From Pyrenula massariospora (lineage: Eukaryota > Ascomycota > Eurotiomycetes > Pyrenulales > Pyrenulaceae), in contig JAGFMI010000014.1 of assembly GCA_021030905.1 (NCBI GenBank), positions 558,001-622,000 of the forward strand: a stretch of 64,000 nucleotides of DNA, in the 5' to 3' direction. Made by a program: the position numbers and the translations under genes. Positions 13,064 to 24,888 of the stretch are shown here, in pieces. Under the pieces are notes generated by a model that made no database searches, was not told the DNA's origin, and was given only the letters and a program-made list of their open reading frames with translations. Each line of letters starts with the position of its first letter. Position 1 is the first letter of the stretch.

Positions 13064-14735
13064 ATGTCAATGATCACCACCACGACGTGGGTGCGCCGCG
13101 GCGTCGCCGCGCCATTTCCCAAAAAATACGACATCACCGAGGCGGAGATCGACCGAATTTCAAAACTCGCCAAGTTGCAACTCGAAGACGCAAGGGAAGC
13201 TCTAGAAGCCGCAAGAAACGAGCCTGCTGACAGCTCGGACTCCAATGAAGAGCAAGCGACGTCAAAGGCTCAGCCTAATGGCGCATCGACTGAAGGTGCA
13301 CAGGAGTAAGTGCTGCGTCTGAGTGCCAGTGTTGAAGCTGATAGCAGACAGTGACGACGATCTCAAGGAGTACAATCTCGACGACTACGACAACGATCAA
13401 GTCGATGAGGAGGGAGAATCGATGACACGATTTGGAAATGTACAATCGTTGGCGTACCATGCGCCAGATGAGGAAGACCCATATCTGACGCTGCCAGAGG
13501 GAGAAGTATCAGATGAGGAAGAGCGAGGGGAGCTTCAAATTTTGGCTACGGATAATTTATTGTTGGCAGGAAAGGTAGAAGATGAAGTTGCTCATCTCGA
13601 AGTCTATGTCTATGAGGACGAAGCCGACAATCTTTATGTCCACCACGATATAATGCTACCGGCGATACCCTTATGTACAGAGTGGATTGACGTCGCGGTG
13701 GGAAAGGATTCCAATGGCAAAGAAAAGGGTAACCTTGTGGTGATTGGCACAATGGAGCCCGAGATTGAGCTGTGGGATCTTGATGTCGTGGATAGCATGT
13801 TTCCCACTGCGATACTCGGTCAAGCTACTCAACCTCAGGAGAATGGCGTTGAAGCCAAGAAAGCAAAGAAAAAGAAGAGAGGCAAGATTAGAAAGAAAGT
13901 GAACGACAATTTCCATGTAGATGCTGTCTTGGCATTGGCCGCCAATCGACAACACCGGACTTTACTTGCATCTGGATCGGCCGACGAGACTGTGAAGCTG
14001 TGGGATCTGACTACCGGAAAATGCGCGAAGTCGTATTCTATGCACCAAGGCAAAGTTTGTGCTCTGGACTGGCATCTTACTGAATCGACTGTCCTTCTGA
14101 GCGGCAGCTATGATCGTACCGTCATCGCTACGGATATGCGAGCTCCAAAGGCAAAAGCACCGCGGTGGCCAGTTGGAAGCGACGTCGAGACTATCCGCTG
14201 GAATCCCCATGATCCGAACTGCTTTTTTGTAACAACAGACGCAGGGTTGGTTTTATATCATGATGCACGTGCAGCCGTGTCCTCTAGTTCGGTTTCGAAG
14301 CCTTTATGGACTCTGCAGGCACATGATGCGGCTGTATCATCATTTGATGTTAATTCAACGATTCCTGGCTTCCTCGTCACCGGTTCGGATGACAAAACAG
14401 TCAAGCTATGGAATGTGGAGGGTGATCGCCCGAGCATGGTCGTCTCCAGAAATCTTGAAGTAGGCAGGGTTTTCTCTGCACGGTTTGCTCCCGATGCAGA
14501 AGTCAGCTTTCGCCTCGCAGTAGCTGGAAGCAAAGGTTCCATACAAGTTTGGGACACATCGACCAATGGTGCGATCAGAAGAGCATTCGCCGAGAAGACC
14601 GGAATGCCAGATCGAGAAGTGAAAGAGAAAGTCATCCGAGCCCAGCAAGACAGCAGCGATTCTGAATCCGACGAGGACGGACACCATGGAGCTCCAATGC
14701 CGCAGGATGGTTGGGAGTCAATGGACGAAGAATGA
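13064..14735 (+). CDS. PWP1: Periodic tryptophan protein 1 homologue, WD40 ribosome-biogenesis factor
   Basis: Two exons, 13064-13305 and 13352-14735, are joined across a 46-nt intron (GTAAGT...ACAG) to give 541 aa. The N-terminus (TTTTWVRRGVAAPFPKKYDI, then EAEIDRISKLAKLQL) matches the characteristic start of Pwp1. The start may be this ATG or the one two codons later, which aligns better with the yeast protein. An acidic linker (residues ~60-150) is followed by WD40 repeats from ~150 on, such as GSADETVKLWDLTTGKC, GSYDRTV and GSDDKTVKLWNVEGD. A basic stretch KKAKKKKRGKIRKKV lies before the second repeat and probably acts in nuclear or nucleolar targeting. The C-terminus is acidic. Known role: nucleolar assembly factor for the large ribosomal subunit. 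Length fits the family. Confidence 0.93.
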
Positions 14736-15589
14736 ATTTTTTTACGAATATCTGCATCTGCATTGGACAAGCTCAGTGATAGTGCAGGGAGTTTCCAGAC
14801 TTCTGTGGAACGAGCACAGCGTCAAGTTGCGGCATGGTTCCGATCTTGACTACTTGTGTTCCTGCAGATGGGAAGTGTCAAGTGTGAAAACTGTCACAGC
14901 GTCACACTGAGGTGAATCTTCCTTTCAAGATCGCCACGTTAGAGAGACGTCTGTTCACGTTGGGTTTGTCTTTGGGACGATCCTGTTAGCGGAGGTCGAG
15001 AAAAAGTGCTTGTGTGACAGAAGCAATCGACGTGCATCGATCTTCGTTAATTGGTGCAACGTCAACCCTCGTCTACGCCAAACAGTACTGTGGAGAGCGG
15101 GCCTCAAGTAAAGTTTTGCCGATCAACGGTGGCAGCGACGCACGTTCCAATTGTACTCAAGGCCAAACATGGAATCCTTGAGATCGCTGAAACTGCAGCA
15201 TGATGGACAACGCTTTGCATGATCCGAGCATCGCAAATTGCTGCAGCAGGCCGGTACATGGAGAAGGACAGCGCGAATTGGGGCCAGGAGTCGCGTTTCA
15301 TGTTTGATCATCTTTTATTGCACAGGAGCCGGGTGATTGGGCGCTGTGTATGGAAACATCCCGCGGGGCCCTGTTGGTTGTTTTTCCGTCCCACCAATTG
15401 CAGCAGCGAGGGCCGGGGGGAAAAGGGGTCGACCGGGCAGATTGGTGTCGAGGCGCACAGGGATCAGGACGAGCGTAGTCGCGCTTTAGGCCAAAAACAG
15501 ACGCAGTACCTGCCAAGAACCAGCTCCAGCCCGTAAGAGAGCGTCGAGCCCTGGTCGTTGAGTCCGTTAGTAGGCGCTTAGTCTGCCCA
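14736..15589. other. Intergenic, no gene seen
   Basis: 3' flank of PWP1 and upstream region of the next gene. Short ORFs on both strands have no recognisable content. Confidence 0.5.
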
Positions 15590-15870
15590 CTTGTCCCGTC
15601 TTAGGCGGCCACCTGTGCTGCACCCCACCGAACCCAACATTCGGCCGCGAACTCGCCAAAAATCAGATTCTGCACCTCTCTGCCCCGATCCGTCTCTCGT
15701 CCCTCGCTGCCACCTCACCACCATCCCATCCCGCCGACATCCTGTCGCCATCCTCTCTTTCTCCCCCAAACTTTCCTTGTCACCTCCTTAAGCGCCTATC
15801 TTTTCGTAGTCTCTTTATCACATCATTCGCTCTCTCGCCTGCGTCCTGGTTGTTCGCTCTTTCACAACAG
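15590..15870 (+). promoter_or_regulatory. Pyrimidine-rich promoter/leader region
   Basis: A ~280-base stretch on the plus strand is strongly biased to C and T (for example tctctgccccgatccgtctc and tttctcccccaaactttcc) and lies 300-600 bases before the ATG at 16179. CT-rich tracts just before transcription starts are common in filamentous fungi. The distance implies a long 5' leader. The exact start site cannot be read from sequence. Confidence 0.4.
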
Positions 15871-16178
15871 CCCGGCCGCTAATATCGTCTAGTTCTTCGC
15901 TCGCCCGCTCATTCACGACCTTCAGGATTGAGTCCGAAGGTTCAAACGCGTCTCGGCCCAGAGAAACATCAGTCTCTACCAGCTCACTTCATCATCAGAT
16001 CGACACTCCGGTCAAAGGGAAATTGGGGTCCTCACGGCCATCATCCGTCTGATCATCTGCACGGCTTTCGGCGACTTTGCCGAGTTGCGTCACACGGAGA
16101 ATTCACCTGACTTCAAAATATTCCGGCAACATAATTCAACGGCGAACGCGTCCAAACAGACCATCTGAACAACACACA

Positions 16179-16955
16179 ATGTCTCTCGCCAGGGCTTTTA
16201 CGAAGAAGGTCAGGCGGCCAGAGGTGGCTCCCCTGCCAGACCGCGCTGGCAGTGTGCGATATGCACCTGGCACAATCAAACGCGACGAGATCTCTCTCCC
16301 AACCGAGCTTCTGTCAACAACCAACGTTCTTGCCTTGACAGCGCCAGATATCAAGCCACTTAATTCCGCGTCGTCGACATCCTCGCTCCGATCTGGCGAC
16401 TCGTCTGAATTTTCATTCATGGGCAAGACCTTCTTGACTTCAGCGCAAACAACGCCAGATACTTCATTGGAGAACTCACCGGTTACGCCAGAACACTCGA
16501 CGTACTTCGACTCGATGCCAAAGCGTTCCGCAACGACAGCAACAGCTAGCACAAGCCGGTCATCTAGCTCGAGCTCACAACCCGAGATCCCATCCATTCC
16601 GACACGTGCAAAGACTCATTCGAAGAAGGCTCACCAAGATTTGGCACGTAAGCGGTCCATCTCTCGCCTATCACCACCTCCGACAGCCATTACCAGCACC
16701 AACGTTGTCCGCAATAGCGCCGACATCTTCAATTCCGCTGTTGATCACAGCCACCCATTCGGCCAAGAACTCGCGCAAGTCAGCGAAGTTGCGGAGGAGT
16801 TTGGTGCATCAGCTGTCCTGGATCAGGAAGAGAGGGAAATGATGGATAAGGGCTTGCAGAAATTCGGCGTGGAGGACTACATGACCGAGATCGAGGCGAT
16901 GTACGGCTCAGTATTCCAAGACAGGTATCATATGACGGCAAGCGCGTGGATTTGA
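16179..16955 (+). CDS. Serine-rich conserved-type fungal protein, unknown function
   Basis: A single exon of 258 aa. The ATG at 16179 is chosen (context CACACAATG). The frame is open further upstream, but that part begins without an ATG and reads like leader. The N-terminus MSLARAFTKKVRRPEVAPLP is basic. Residues ~60-170 are low-complexity Ser/Thr/Pro and probably disordered and phosphorylated. The C-terminal ~60 residues are more ordered and acidic (QEEREMMDKGLQKFGVEDYM), and are the part most likely to carry the function. There is no signal peptide or membrane segment. I cannot name the family. Confidence 0.7.
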   Translation: MSLARAFTKKVRRPEVAPLPDRAGSVRYAPGTIKRDEISLPTELLSTTNVLALTAPDIKPLNSASSTSSLRSGDSSEFSFMGKTFLTSAQTTPDTSLENSPVTPEHSTYFDSMPKRSATTATASTSRSSSSSSQPEIPSIPTRAKTHSKKAHQDLARKRSISRLSPPPTAITSTNVVRNSADIFNSAVDHSHPFGQELAQVSEVAEEFGASAVLDQEEREMMDKGLQKFGVEDYMTEIEAMYGSVFQDRYHMTASAWI

Positions 16956-18901
16956 AGAGTTCGACATGGCTTTCACACAGGTCAAGATCGATTGAGGTCG
17001 TTTCGAACCACACTTCCGGCGCATATTGTCTGCATTCTGTCTTTCTTGCCAATATTTTCTTTTACGAGCCGCTACTGAACCGGTCTCCTTTTGTGCGCGT
17101 GGTGGGGGCGGAACCTTGTCATTATATTCCAACGGTGTTGATGGGTTCTATCACTAGAGGTATCATTTCCCTCACGGATCGATGATGATAAAACTGGACG
17201 GGGTTGAAAGGGGCAATTGTGCCTCTTGGGTCGCTGCTTAGCGACCGTACATTCCTTCACTGACGCCCTTGCGTCAACTTTCACTACCACAGATCAATAT
17301 TTCTCTACGGCTACGAATTTCTCGATCTCTTTGTTGTCCGATTGCTGGCGCGAGATGGGCGGGATATCTCCTGGGAGATGGTGAAGCTATGTTGAAGATC
17401 TGGATGGAGAGGCAGCTGGAAGACAGATGAGTGCTTGCTACCGAAATTACATGTGACTTTGAATGGTGTGGCTTGCACGGATAGATTTTTAGTGGTTACT
17501 TGTCTCTAATTCAAACAAGTTCCTCTTACTTACCTACCATCTTGCTCGTGTTCGTCTCCCTTTGCTCGAAGCTAAGGTTCAGTCCGTCGTTCTTGAGATC
17601 CAAGCTTCGACGTTGAACTCGGACCATACGGGATCAACGTCGGCCGCTCTGATCACAAGGTCCGTGATGTCCGTGTGCAACGTCCCTTATGCCGCTGCCA
17701 CTGTCATCGTCGCAAAAGAGTCCGTAAAAACGCTCGGCCTTCCTTCGCCCAAAACCCAACGCACGATCCTCATCATAGCTTCTCCCTCTCCCTTGCTGAA
17801 TGTACAATCGAATGTCCAAAAAAATTGTCATGTGCGGCCCCTGCCAACTGCAGATGGAAGGGGTCCAACTTTTTCCGCCCGATCGGGATCATGGGCCCAG
17901 GCTGCGACGGATCGAGTGGGGGATCTGTTACACATGGGGGAGGCTATTTTTGAATTTCTCTCCGTTTGGAGATGGGACCCTAGTAGATCGATTGCTGACA
18001 ATGCCATTCTTTACCTTGTAAATAATTTTATGAAGCATTATGCTTGTTGTCACCTGTCTAGGTTCGCAGGGTTTCAGAGGCGGCATGAATGTGACTTGGC
18101 ATTCGTGACCGCCCAGCCTTGATTCGTCGTGCATACGGATTCGACATTTCATCGATCTTGGAGCCTTTCAAGAATCCCAACAGCGGATGCTGACTGAATA
18201 CCTCGACGTGGCCAAATGCTGACGATCCTTTGCTCAAATTCGCCGTTCACAGCAAGTTAAAAGCGCCGCGTCACGCGTCGTTCCTTGGCTAGCGCCACGC
18301 TTACACAGTCTCTTCAACAAGATCATTGAAGTGTGCATCCCACATCCTCTTCTTGCTTTCATCTGGCTAGGGCCACCCAGCAGGGTTGCAAAGTCCATCC
18401 GCGGAAAGAATGTGCATCTGTCGAATCCCAAACCGGGTCATCGATGAATGTCATGATGAGATATTGATTCGCTACCAATTGGCCCACAACCTCGTCCTGC
18501 GTCCTTGCTTGGTCCCAGATATTTCTTAGGTAGGAGTAGGATCATCAACGAGGCTTACAGAGTTCTCATCAACTCGTTGATAATATCACTAGCTTCTATC
18601 AGATTCTAAATGAAGTAAGCCCTATCCAAACTACCCATATTGGACGATCCAATTCTTTGGTAAGCTTAACTTTAGGTTGAATGATGCGCGAAAACGAGAG
18701 TCCCTTTTCGGGTCCCACTTAGCACTAATTTCGTTTGTGTATCTTCCTTTATTACTCTTGATTTCCCCATCCCCCCAATTCATCTCGTGGTTTCTGTTCA
18801 CGTCGTGTGCTAAACGTCCTGCCTTCCGGTTGAATCGCTCGCCCAGGCAGCTTCAGGTTAACGAGTCCCTCCTATTGGGCGTCTTGACGGAGGTCTGCGT
18901 C
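16956..18901. other. Intergenic with one long but unconvincing ORF
   Basis: Nearly 2 kb. A plus-strand open frame at 17562-18122 has no recognisable domain, lacks an ATG-led context and overlaps open frames on the other strand, so it is not called. Pyrimidine-rich leader-like sequence occurs at 17500-17580. The last few hundred bases should hold the P450 promoter. Confidence 0.4.
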
Positions 18902-20655
18902 ATGGGCATGATTGAACTTCTTGCCCAATTGGGCCCTATTTCTACGACGCAAAAGATCGTCTTTGGCCTTGGTGTTTTGGTCTCCTATGTGCGTTCAAGG
19001 CCATGCTAAGCCATAGAGACGCCAAAACTCTGACAGCAGGATAGTTACTCGCCGTGATCATATACCGCTTGACTTTCCACCCCCTCGCCAAATTCCCAGG
19101 GCCTTTCTTGCGGAGAATCTCCGGCTGGCCGGACTTCAATGTGACCTGCACCGGCTTCAGGCAGCTTAGCATCGATGCTTTGCATACCAAATATGGACCC
19201 GCTGTTCGAGTAGCGCCGAACTGTGTATCGATAATCGATCCTTCCATTGTGCCAGCTGTGTATGGGCCCAAATGTCGTACGAAGAAGGGCCCTTCATATC
19301 TTACTTTTTCTGCCGATGGCGCTAATAGCATCTTGAACCTCCAACATAAGGAAGATCATGGTCCACGTAGGCGGATCTGGCAGCATGGCTTCTCTGATAA
19401 AGCTCTGCGCTCGTCGGAAGTCTTCGTGGTAGAAAATGTGCGGAAGTGGATAGGTCTCCTGGACAGAAAAGCCGGTGACGGTTGGAGCGAGGAGCTTAAC
19501 ATGACAGACTGGTGCACATGGCTTACGTTCGATATCATGGGCGATTTATCTTTTGGAGAGGGCTGGAATCTGGTCGGTGACGAAACCTACCGTTGGATCC
19601 CTCCTACGATTACGGCAGCAATGCAAATGATTCACACTGTACGGTCCCTCAAACCCCTTACTCAATAACCTCCGCAATCACCACGTACTAATCCTACCAT
19701 CGTACAGATGTCACATTCTCCCTTCCGCCGCATCTTCAACATCTTCTTCCCTCTTCTCGAGTACTTCGGCGGCAAAGAGGCCAAGCAATATCTCCGCTTC
19801 AAAACCCTCTACACCGCCGCCACCAAGCGCCGCGTCGACCAGGAAGCCGAACTCGCCAAAGACCCCAACCGCCGCCTCGACCAAATGCACTGGCTGATCA
19901 CCGGCGCCGACCCCGAATCCGGCCGCAAGATCCCGCCGCTCGACCTCGAGGGCGAGTCCGGCGTCCTCATCATCGCCGGCGCCGACACCTCCGCCACCGC
20001 CATGGCCGCGCTGATCTTCTACCTCGTCCGCAACCCCGCCGTCCAGGCCCGCGCCGCCGCCGAGCTCCGCCGGGCGTTCGAGGATATCGACGAGATCAGA
20101 TCGGGCGCGAAGATGCAGAGCTGCAGGTTCTTCCTCGCCTGCGTCGACGAGGCGCTGCGCATGACGCCGAACGCGGGCGGCATGGTCCCCCGCGAAGTCC
20201 TGCCCGGCGGCCTCGACCTCACCATCGCCGGCACCCCGACGCACATCCCCGCCGGCACGGAGCTCGGGCTCACCCTGTACTCCTTCCACCACTCCCCGCT
20301 CAACCATCCGCACCCGGACGCGTTCCTGCCGGACCGCTGGATCCCCGGCAACCGCTTGTTTGGGAATGTTGACGGCCCGACGGTGAGCGCGGAGGACGTG
20401 GCGCGGTTTAGGGGCGCGTATCAGCCGTTCAGCACGGGGAGTCGGGGGTGCATTGGGAAGGCGCTCGCGCTGACGGAGTTGTGGGTTGCGGTGGGGAGGT
20501 TGGTGTATGGGTTTGAGGTGCAGGAGGTGCAGGGGTGGAGGGGGAGGGAGGGGAGGGAGTGGATGGGGAGGTTTGGGGAGGAGGAGTATCCGGTGATGGA
20601 TTGGTTTATTGCGGCGAGGGAGGGGCCGGGGGTGAGGGTGAGGAGGAGGGTGTGA
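18902..20655 (+). CDS. Cytochrome P450 monooxygenase (microsomal type)
   Basis: Three exons, 18902-18988, 19045-19638 and 19708-20655, are joined across 56- and 69-nt introns, both in phase 0, giving 542 aa, the normal length. The N-terminus has a hydrophobic anchor (~residues 15-37) followed by FHPLAKFPGP, the hinge typical of ER-bound fungal P450s. The I-helix motif AGADTSA is at ~317-323, the K-helix ExxR (EALR) at 375-378, the PERF-like DRW at ~436 and the heme loop FSTGSRGCIG at 468-477, with ligand Cys475. All key residues are present, so the enzyme should be functional. It would use NADPH-P450 reductase and O2; the substrate is unknown. From about 19790 onward base composition becomes much more GC-rich than in the first two exons. 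Confidence 0.92.
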
Positions 20656-21749
20656 TGGTGGGGAGGTGGATAGCCTAGTGTACTTTGGTTGGATGTTTTG
20701 ACATGATGTGAATTTGATGTTCTAATCCTGCTAAATTTAAAACCCTTTTCGGTGTGATACTCGTCTTTTCTCCAACACGGACCCTTTACCATCCAAAGCC
20801 TCCACCTCCTATCCCTTGCTATCCTTCCCACCTCCTTCTCCATCCTCTCCCCACGCAATCTTCCTTCTCCCAACCAATCCGCCTTTCAACCCCATCAAAT
20901 CAGCTGCGGCTTTCGACCTTCTACGTTCTACTCTGTATATTTGGATATGAGTTTTGGGAGATTGTGTTGGGGTTGAGGGGCTTGAAGTGAGCTGGGCTGG
21001 GAGTAGGGAGAAAGGAGGTTGGGTGGGTTGAGGGGGGGAAATTCGGGGAGAGGAGAAGAAAATCGTAGCGTAGCGGGTGACTCACTTGGAGGATGTGGCA
21101 GTTTGAATGGTAAAATGTTCAGGGGGTGGTGAAGCGATCAGGTTAGGGATGTGAAAGGTAGAAGCTGGGCGGCGGGGATGGAGGGGTAGAGGGATTTAGG
21201 CACAGGTTAGATGAAAGTTGTTGATTATTCAGATTGAAATAGTAGTGCATAAGAACAGGATTTTACGGTTCAGTGTTCGCATCCGTAGGTTAGAGTGAAG
21301 ATTCGTCTATCTACAGGTCTTGGGTTTTAGCTATGTATTTTTCTTGGAGCTATTGGTGTGATGACCGGAGTGGAGAAGGGAGGGAGGAAGGATAGAGGAA
21401 AGAAGCTTCCAAGGAAATGAAGATATGTCGGCATCCTGTGTCCTGAGATTCCCCGATGTCATTACTTCAGAGTCTTGATGTTGTACTGTTGGAATGACAG
21501 TAAGGCCAGCGACCTTGTATCCATGTCATAAGCACAGCGAGATGCTATTGCTTCATGCGGCGAGGGTATGAGCACTGCTTCCAATGGAAGTGAATGTTGG
21601 TGATGGTAGATATCGCTAAACTCTATATTAGTCAGAAGCGAGTAGATCCTTTTTACTACCCCATTTGGACGACACTTTTGAGCCGACTTCGAGAAATGAG
21701 CTTCGCTTAGACAGGCGCAGGCGGGCTATGGACGTAGACTGAGCGCGGA
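20656..21749. other. Convergent intergenic region
   Basis: About 1.1 kb between the P450 and the minus-strand S9C peptidase. The plus strand shows G-rich runs around 21000-21400. No ORF was accepted. Confidence 0.5.
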
Positions 21750-23981
21750 CTAGAATCCAGAATCCGGTTCTATTTTCTCCCAAGCTTCGTCATCCTCGAT
21801 GACGGCTGTATGCTTGTTGACCCAGTCGATCACCGCCTCGTGCCATCTCAATATGCTGCTCGGCTTTGACAGGAAATGGTTCTCATCGAGAAAGACGAGG
21901 AGGCGGCTTTCAACTTTGCGCATCTGCAGCACCGAGAATGCTCCAAGACCCTGTGTGAATGGCACTCGACGGTCTTTTTCTCCGACAGTAATCAGCATCG
22001 GTTTGGACCAATTCCCGGAATGCTGTGCTGGATCACACTTGTTCAGAGACATTATTAAATCTTGAGGACTGGAGTCCAAGCCACCAAAATAGAGACGAAA
22101 GGAGTCCGGCACGTCGCACCCAGCCAATCCCGGAGCGTTGAAGATTCCCGCATGGCTGACAAACGCTCTGAACCGCTTTGCCAATGGTTGCCCGGCGATC
22201 CAGTAAGCCATGTATCCTCCAAAGCTGCCTCCAAGAGCGATTGCGCGCTCGGTGTCGACGTAGTTCAAATTCTCGTCCACGTATTGCATACATGCCTCGA
22301 GGTCCTGGTATGGAACACTCGCAAAACGTCCGGACACCTTTCTCTTAAAGCGTTCGCTAACGCCGGTAGACCCTAAAAGGGTTAGAATTAGGTGTAAGAA
22401 CAGTCCAACAACGCTTACCAGAGAAATTTGGTAATATGACAACATATCCTTGTTCTGCAAAAAGTAAGGGATTCCACTGGATCGGCCAACTATCCGTCCA
22501 GGCTGCTGGTGGGCCGCCGTGAATGAACAGGCATAGGGGATATTTCTCCCCGGCTTGGAAAGACGAGGGCTTTAATACCCATGTTTGAACATCATCACCG
22601 TCGGCTCCTTTGCAGCAAAACTCGGATACTTGATCGTGAGTGAATCCATATTGCGCAAGATCGACTTCGCTCAAATTGAGCTTTTTTGATGTGCGTATAT
22701 CGTAGATGATAAACTTGCTTGGGCATATAAAACTTGAGGAGGTGAATAGAAGTCGATTGTTGGGGAGTCTGTACAAGTTGGACATGCTTATATCTCGAAT
22801 GAGAGTACGCAGCGTCGTAGGCCTACTTTCATCAACGCTGACGCTCACCAGAGTACTCCGTCCATAATATGTGGAGCAAATAAGCAGACTGTTCCCGTCA
22901 TGGGACCAAACCATTGATTCGACCTCGAGATATGCTGGTTCTCCGGTGCTTTCGTCGATGATTTCGATTTCACGGGCGCAGCGATCGTTAGTATTCATAA
23001 CATAGATCACTTTCCGGCCGTATACGTTCACTTCATCTTCGACCCTTGTGAACGCAATTCTATCGCCGCTCGTAGAAAAGGTTGGATCAAGACATTGGCC
23101 AGTGTGGGCTGGTGTTTCGATAGCTTTGGAGGGGGTTGGCTCCGCATCATCAAGGGAGGATATCGGAACGTAATACAGAGTAGATGATCGATCTCCAGGT
23201 TTATAGGGTCCAGATGGAGTGGCGGGATAGACAATGGCGGTAGATGACATAGCAAAACTCATTGGGCCGAATGGCTTTGCCTCCATCCACGGATCAAAGT
23301 CAAGGTCGGTGCCTTGGAGGATGTTGACGAGTTTGGTTGAAGAGAGGGTAAACGAGTCATGGGCTGCACTCGATCGCTGCAATTTCGCGTAGCATAGGGT
23401 AGACTTAGGATTCTCAACATATCCGTCGAATTCCTGGACAGGGAGCGATACAAACTCCTTGACTCTAGATTGCTGTGAGATCATTTGTTCTTTCGACTTT
23501 CCAATGAGGAGGAGGTTCAAAGTGTCTTCGCTCCCGCGACATACATCAAGCAGCGTATAGGATCCAGAGAGATCAACCGCTTTGTAGACGCTAAATCAAT
23601 TAGCAATGCCAATGCCGATGCCATTGTCATACCCTTTCAATCCGTCTCCCACGTCTCCAATCCAGATTTCGGTGTTTCCGTCTACGAACTTGGTCCAAGC
23701 CACCTGTGTTCCTTGGTTCGTCCATTTAAGAGTCTTGAAGGTTGGGTTTTGAGAAAGGAGCCTGGGCTGCACAGCTGCTAAGTCGATTAAGTAGAGACTA
23801 GTGGCGGTCTCGTCGGTCTTGCTTGTGTACACTGATTCAAAGAAGAATGCATGTGTACCCGCAGTATTAGGCACTAGATCAGACCTTTGTGGGAGCGAGA
23901 TGAATTGACTATGGAAACGTGTTAGCGCCAATTGCCGTCGGCGGAGGCGACGAACTTCGCAGTGAGCGTGGGGCCCGCCAT
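21750..23981 (-). CDS. Prolyl-oligopeptidase-family serine peptidase (S9C, dipeptidyl-peptidase 5-like)
   Basis: Four exons, 23981-23956, 23908-23633, 23590-22419 and 22372-21750, are joined across introns of 47, 42 and 46 nt to give 698 aa. The first exon is only 26 nt, and its intron has a CTAAC branch point. The N-terminal ~430 residues form the beta-propeller-like region (NPTFKTLKWTNQG, DPTFSTSGDRIAF). The C-terminal alpha/beta hydrolase carries the nucleophile in GGSFGG (Ser~541), Asp~625 in GEKDRRVPF and His~657 in ENHFL. Unlike secreted fungal DPP5 there is no signal peptide, so a cytosolic enzyme is likely. The family removes dipeptides or acylated residues from peptide N-termini. It lies 1.1 kb from a P450 and 4.5 kb from a UstYa-like gene. 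Confidence 0.88.
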
Positions 23982-24888
23982 AACGCTATGATAGTCCGAT
24001 GAAGTCGAACTGTTCTTTACCACAATCTCCCATCATAAGACTGTTCAAAACATTTGGGGCCAGGCTCATTATGAATTGTGTGCCGTCCTTAGCTTGCCTG
24101 AATGTATCATTGGCCGACCGATTTTCATCACATCGCTGTTTATGCCTGTAGTGAACGATTTAGCCGCCGGAGCCTTGTTGACTCCCGGTCTAGCTGAAGA
24201 TCGCCTTGCCATAGGAACGATATCCTGGCTGCTTTCCGATTGATCTTTCTCTATGACCAGTGACGCAAGCTACAGTGTCTAATGTGTCCATAATCCCAGC
24301 AAACCTTCTGCTACGCCGCCAACTTGCATTAGGTTCCCAACTTTCACCGCGCCGCAAGCTTGCATTGTGTCTTTGTCAGCGTCTGTCGGATAGGTCTGTC
24401 TGGGTACCCCGGGACAACGGCTAGCCCTTTATCTACCTTACTACGATAGAATACATAGATTCTCTGGCTCAGGAGAATATTTCCGTCCCAAATTCAGCAA
24501 GACGCAAACGATCTTCGGCGGCACAGTTCAGCTGATGAATAGCACCAGGCAGCAATTGCCAAAATAGAGACGATAAGCAATCTGCGTGTCGACTTTCTTG
24601 CTGGTCTTTGGAGACTAGCAGCGGGACAATCTTCCTAGCTAGCGGTGCAGAACGCGCCTTGCTGTGCCACATCGATTGCTACAGGTTGTCCGAGTCTGAA
24701 TTGCAGCCCGGACAGCAAATGCCGATCCTGCCCCTCCATCAGCCCTCCAAGGTTGTAATAGAGTTGTTTCCCCGGACTGGCGAGGATACTCTGTTCCACA
24801 ACATATATCATACTCTAGTGCTGGGACATGTTTATTGTCCTACGCTACTACTGTGCGCTGAAAGATTCACCTCAACTCAACTCACATC
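23982..24888. other. Divergent intergenic region
   Basis: About 0.9 kb between the S9C peptidase start (minus) and the PTH11-like gene start (plus); it probably contains both promoters. No ORF is accepted. Confidence 0.5.

Noticed and set aside
17562-18122. 186-codon plus-strand ORF with an H-K-V-R-D...Q-R-P-L-C-R-C...R-R-K-R stretch in another frame, reminiscent of a Zn2Cys6 cluster
   Set aside because: The cysteine ladder is incomplete, the two observations are in different frames, and there is no ATG context; most likely chance in a leader-like region.
19711-20313. 200-codon minus ORF
   Set aside because: Antisense shadow of the GC-rich P450 exon 3, whose motifs are unambiguous.
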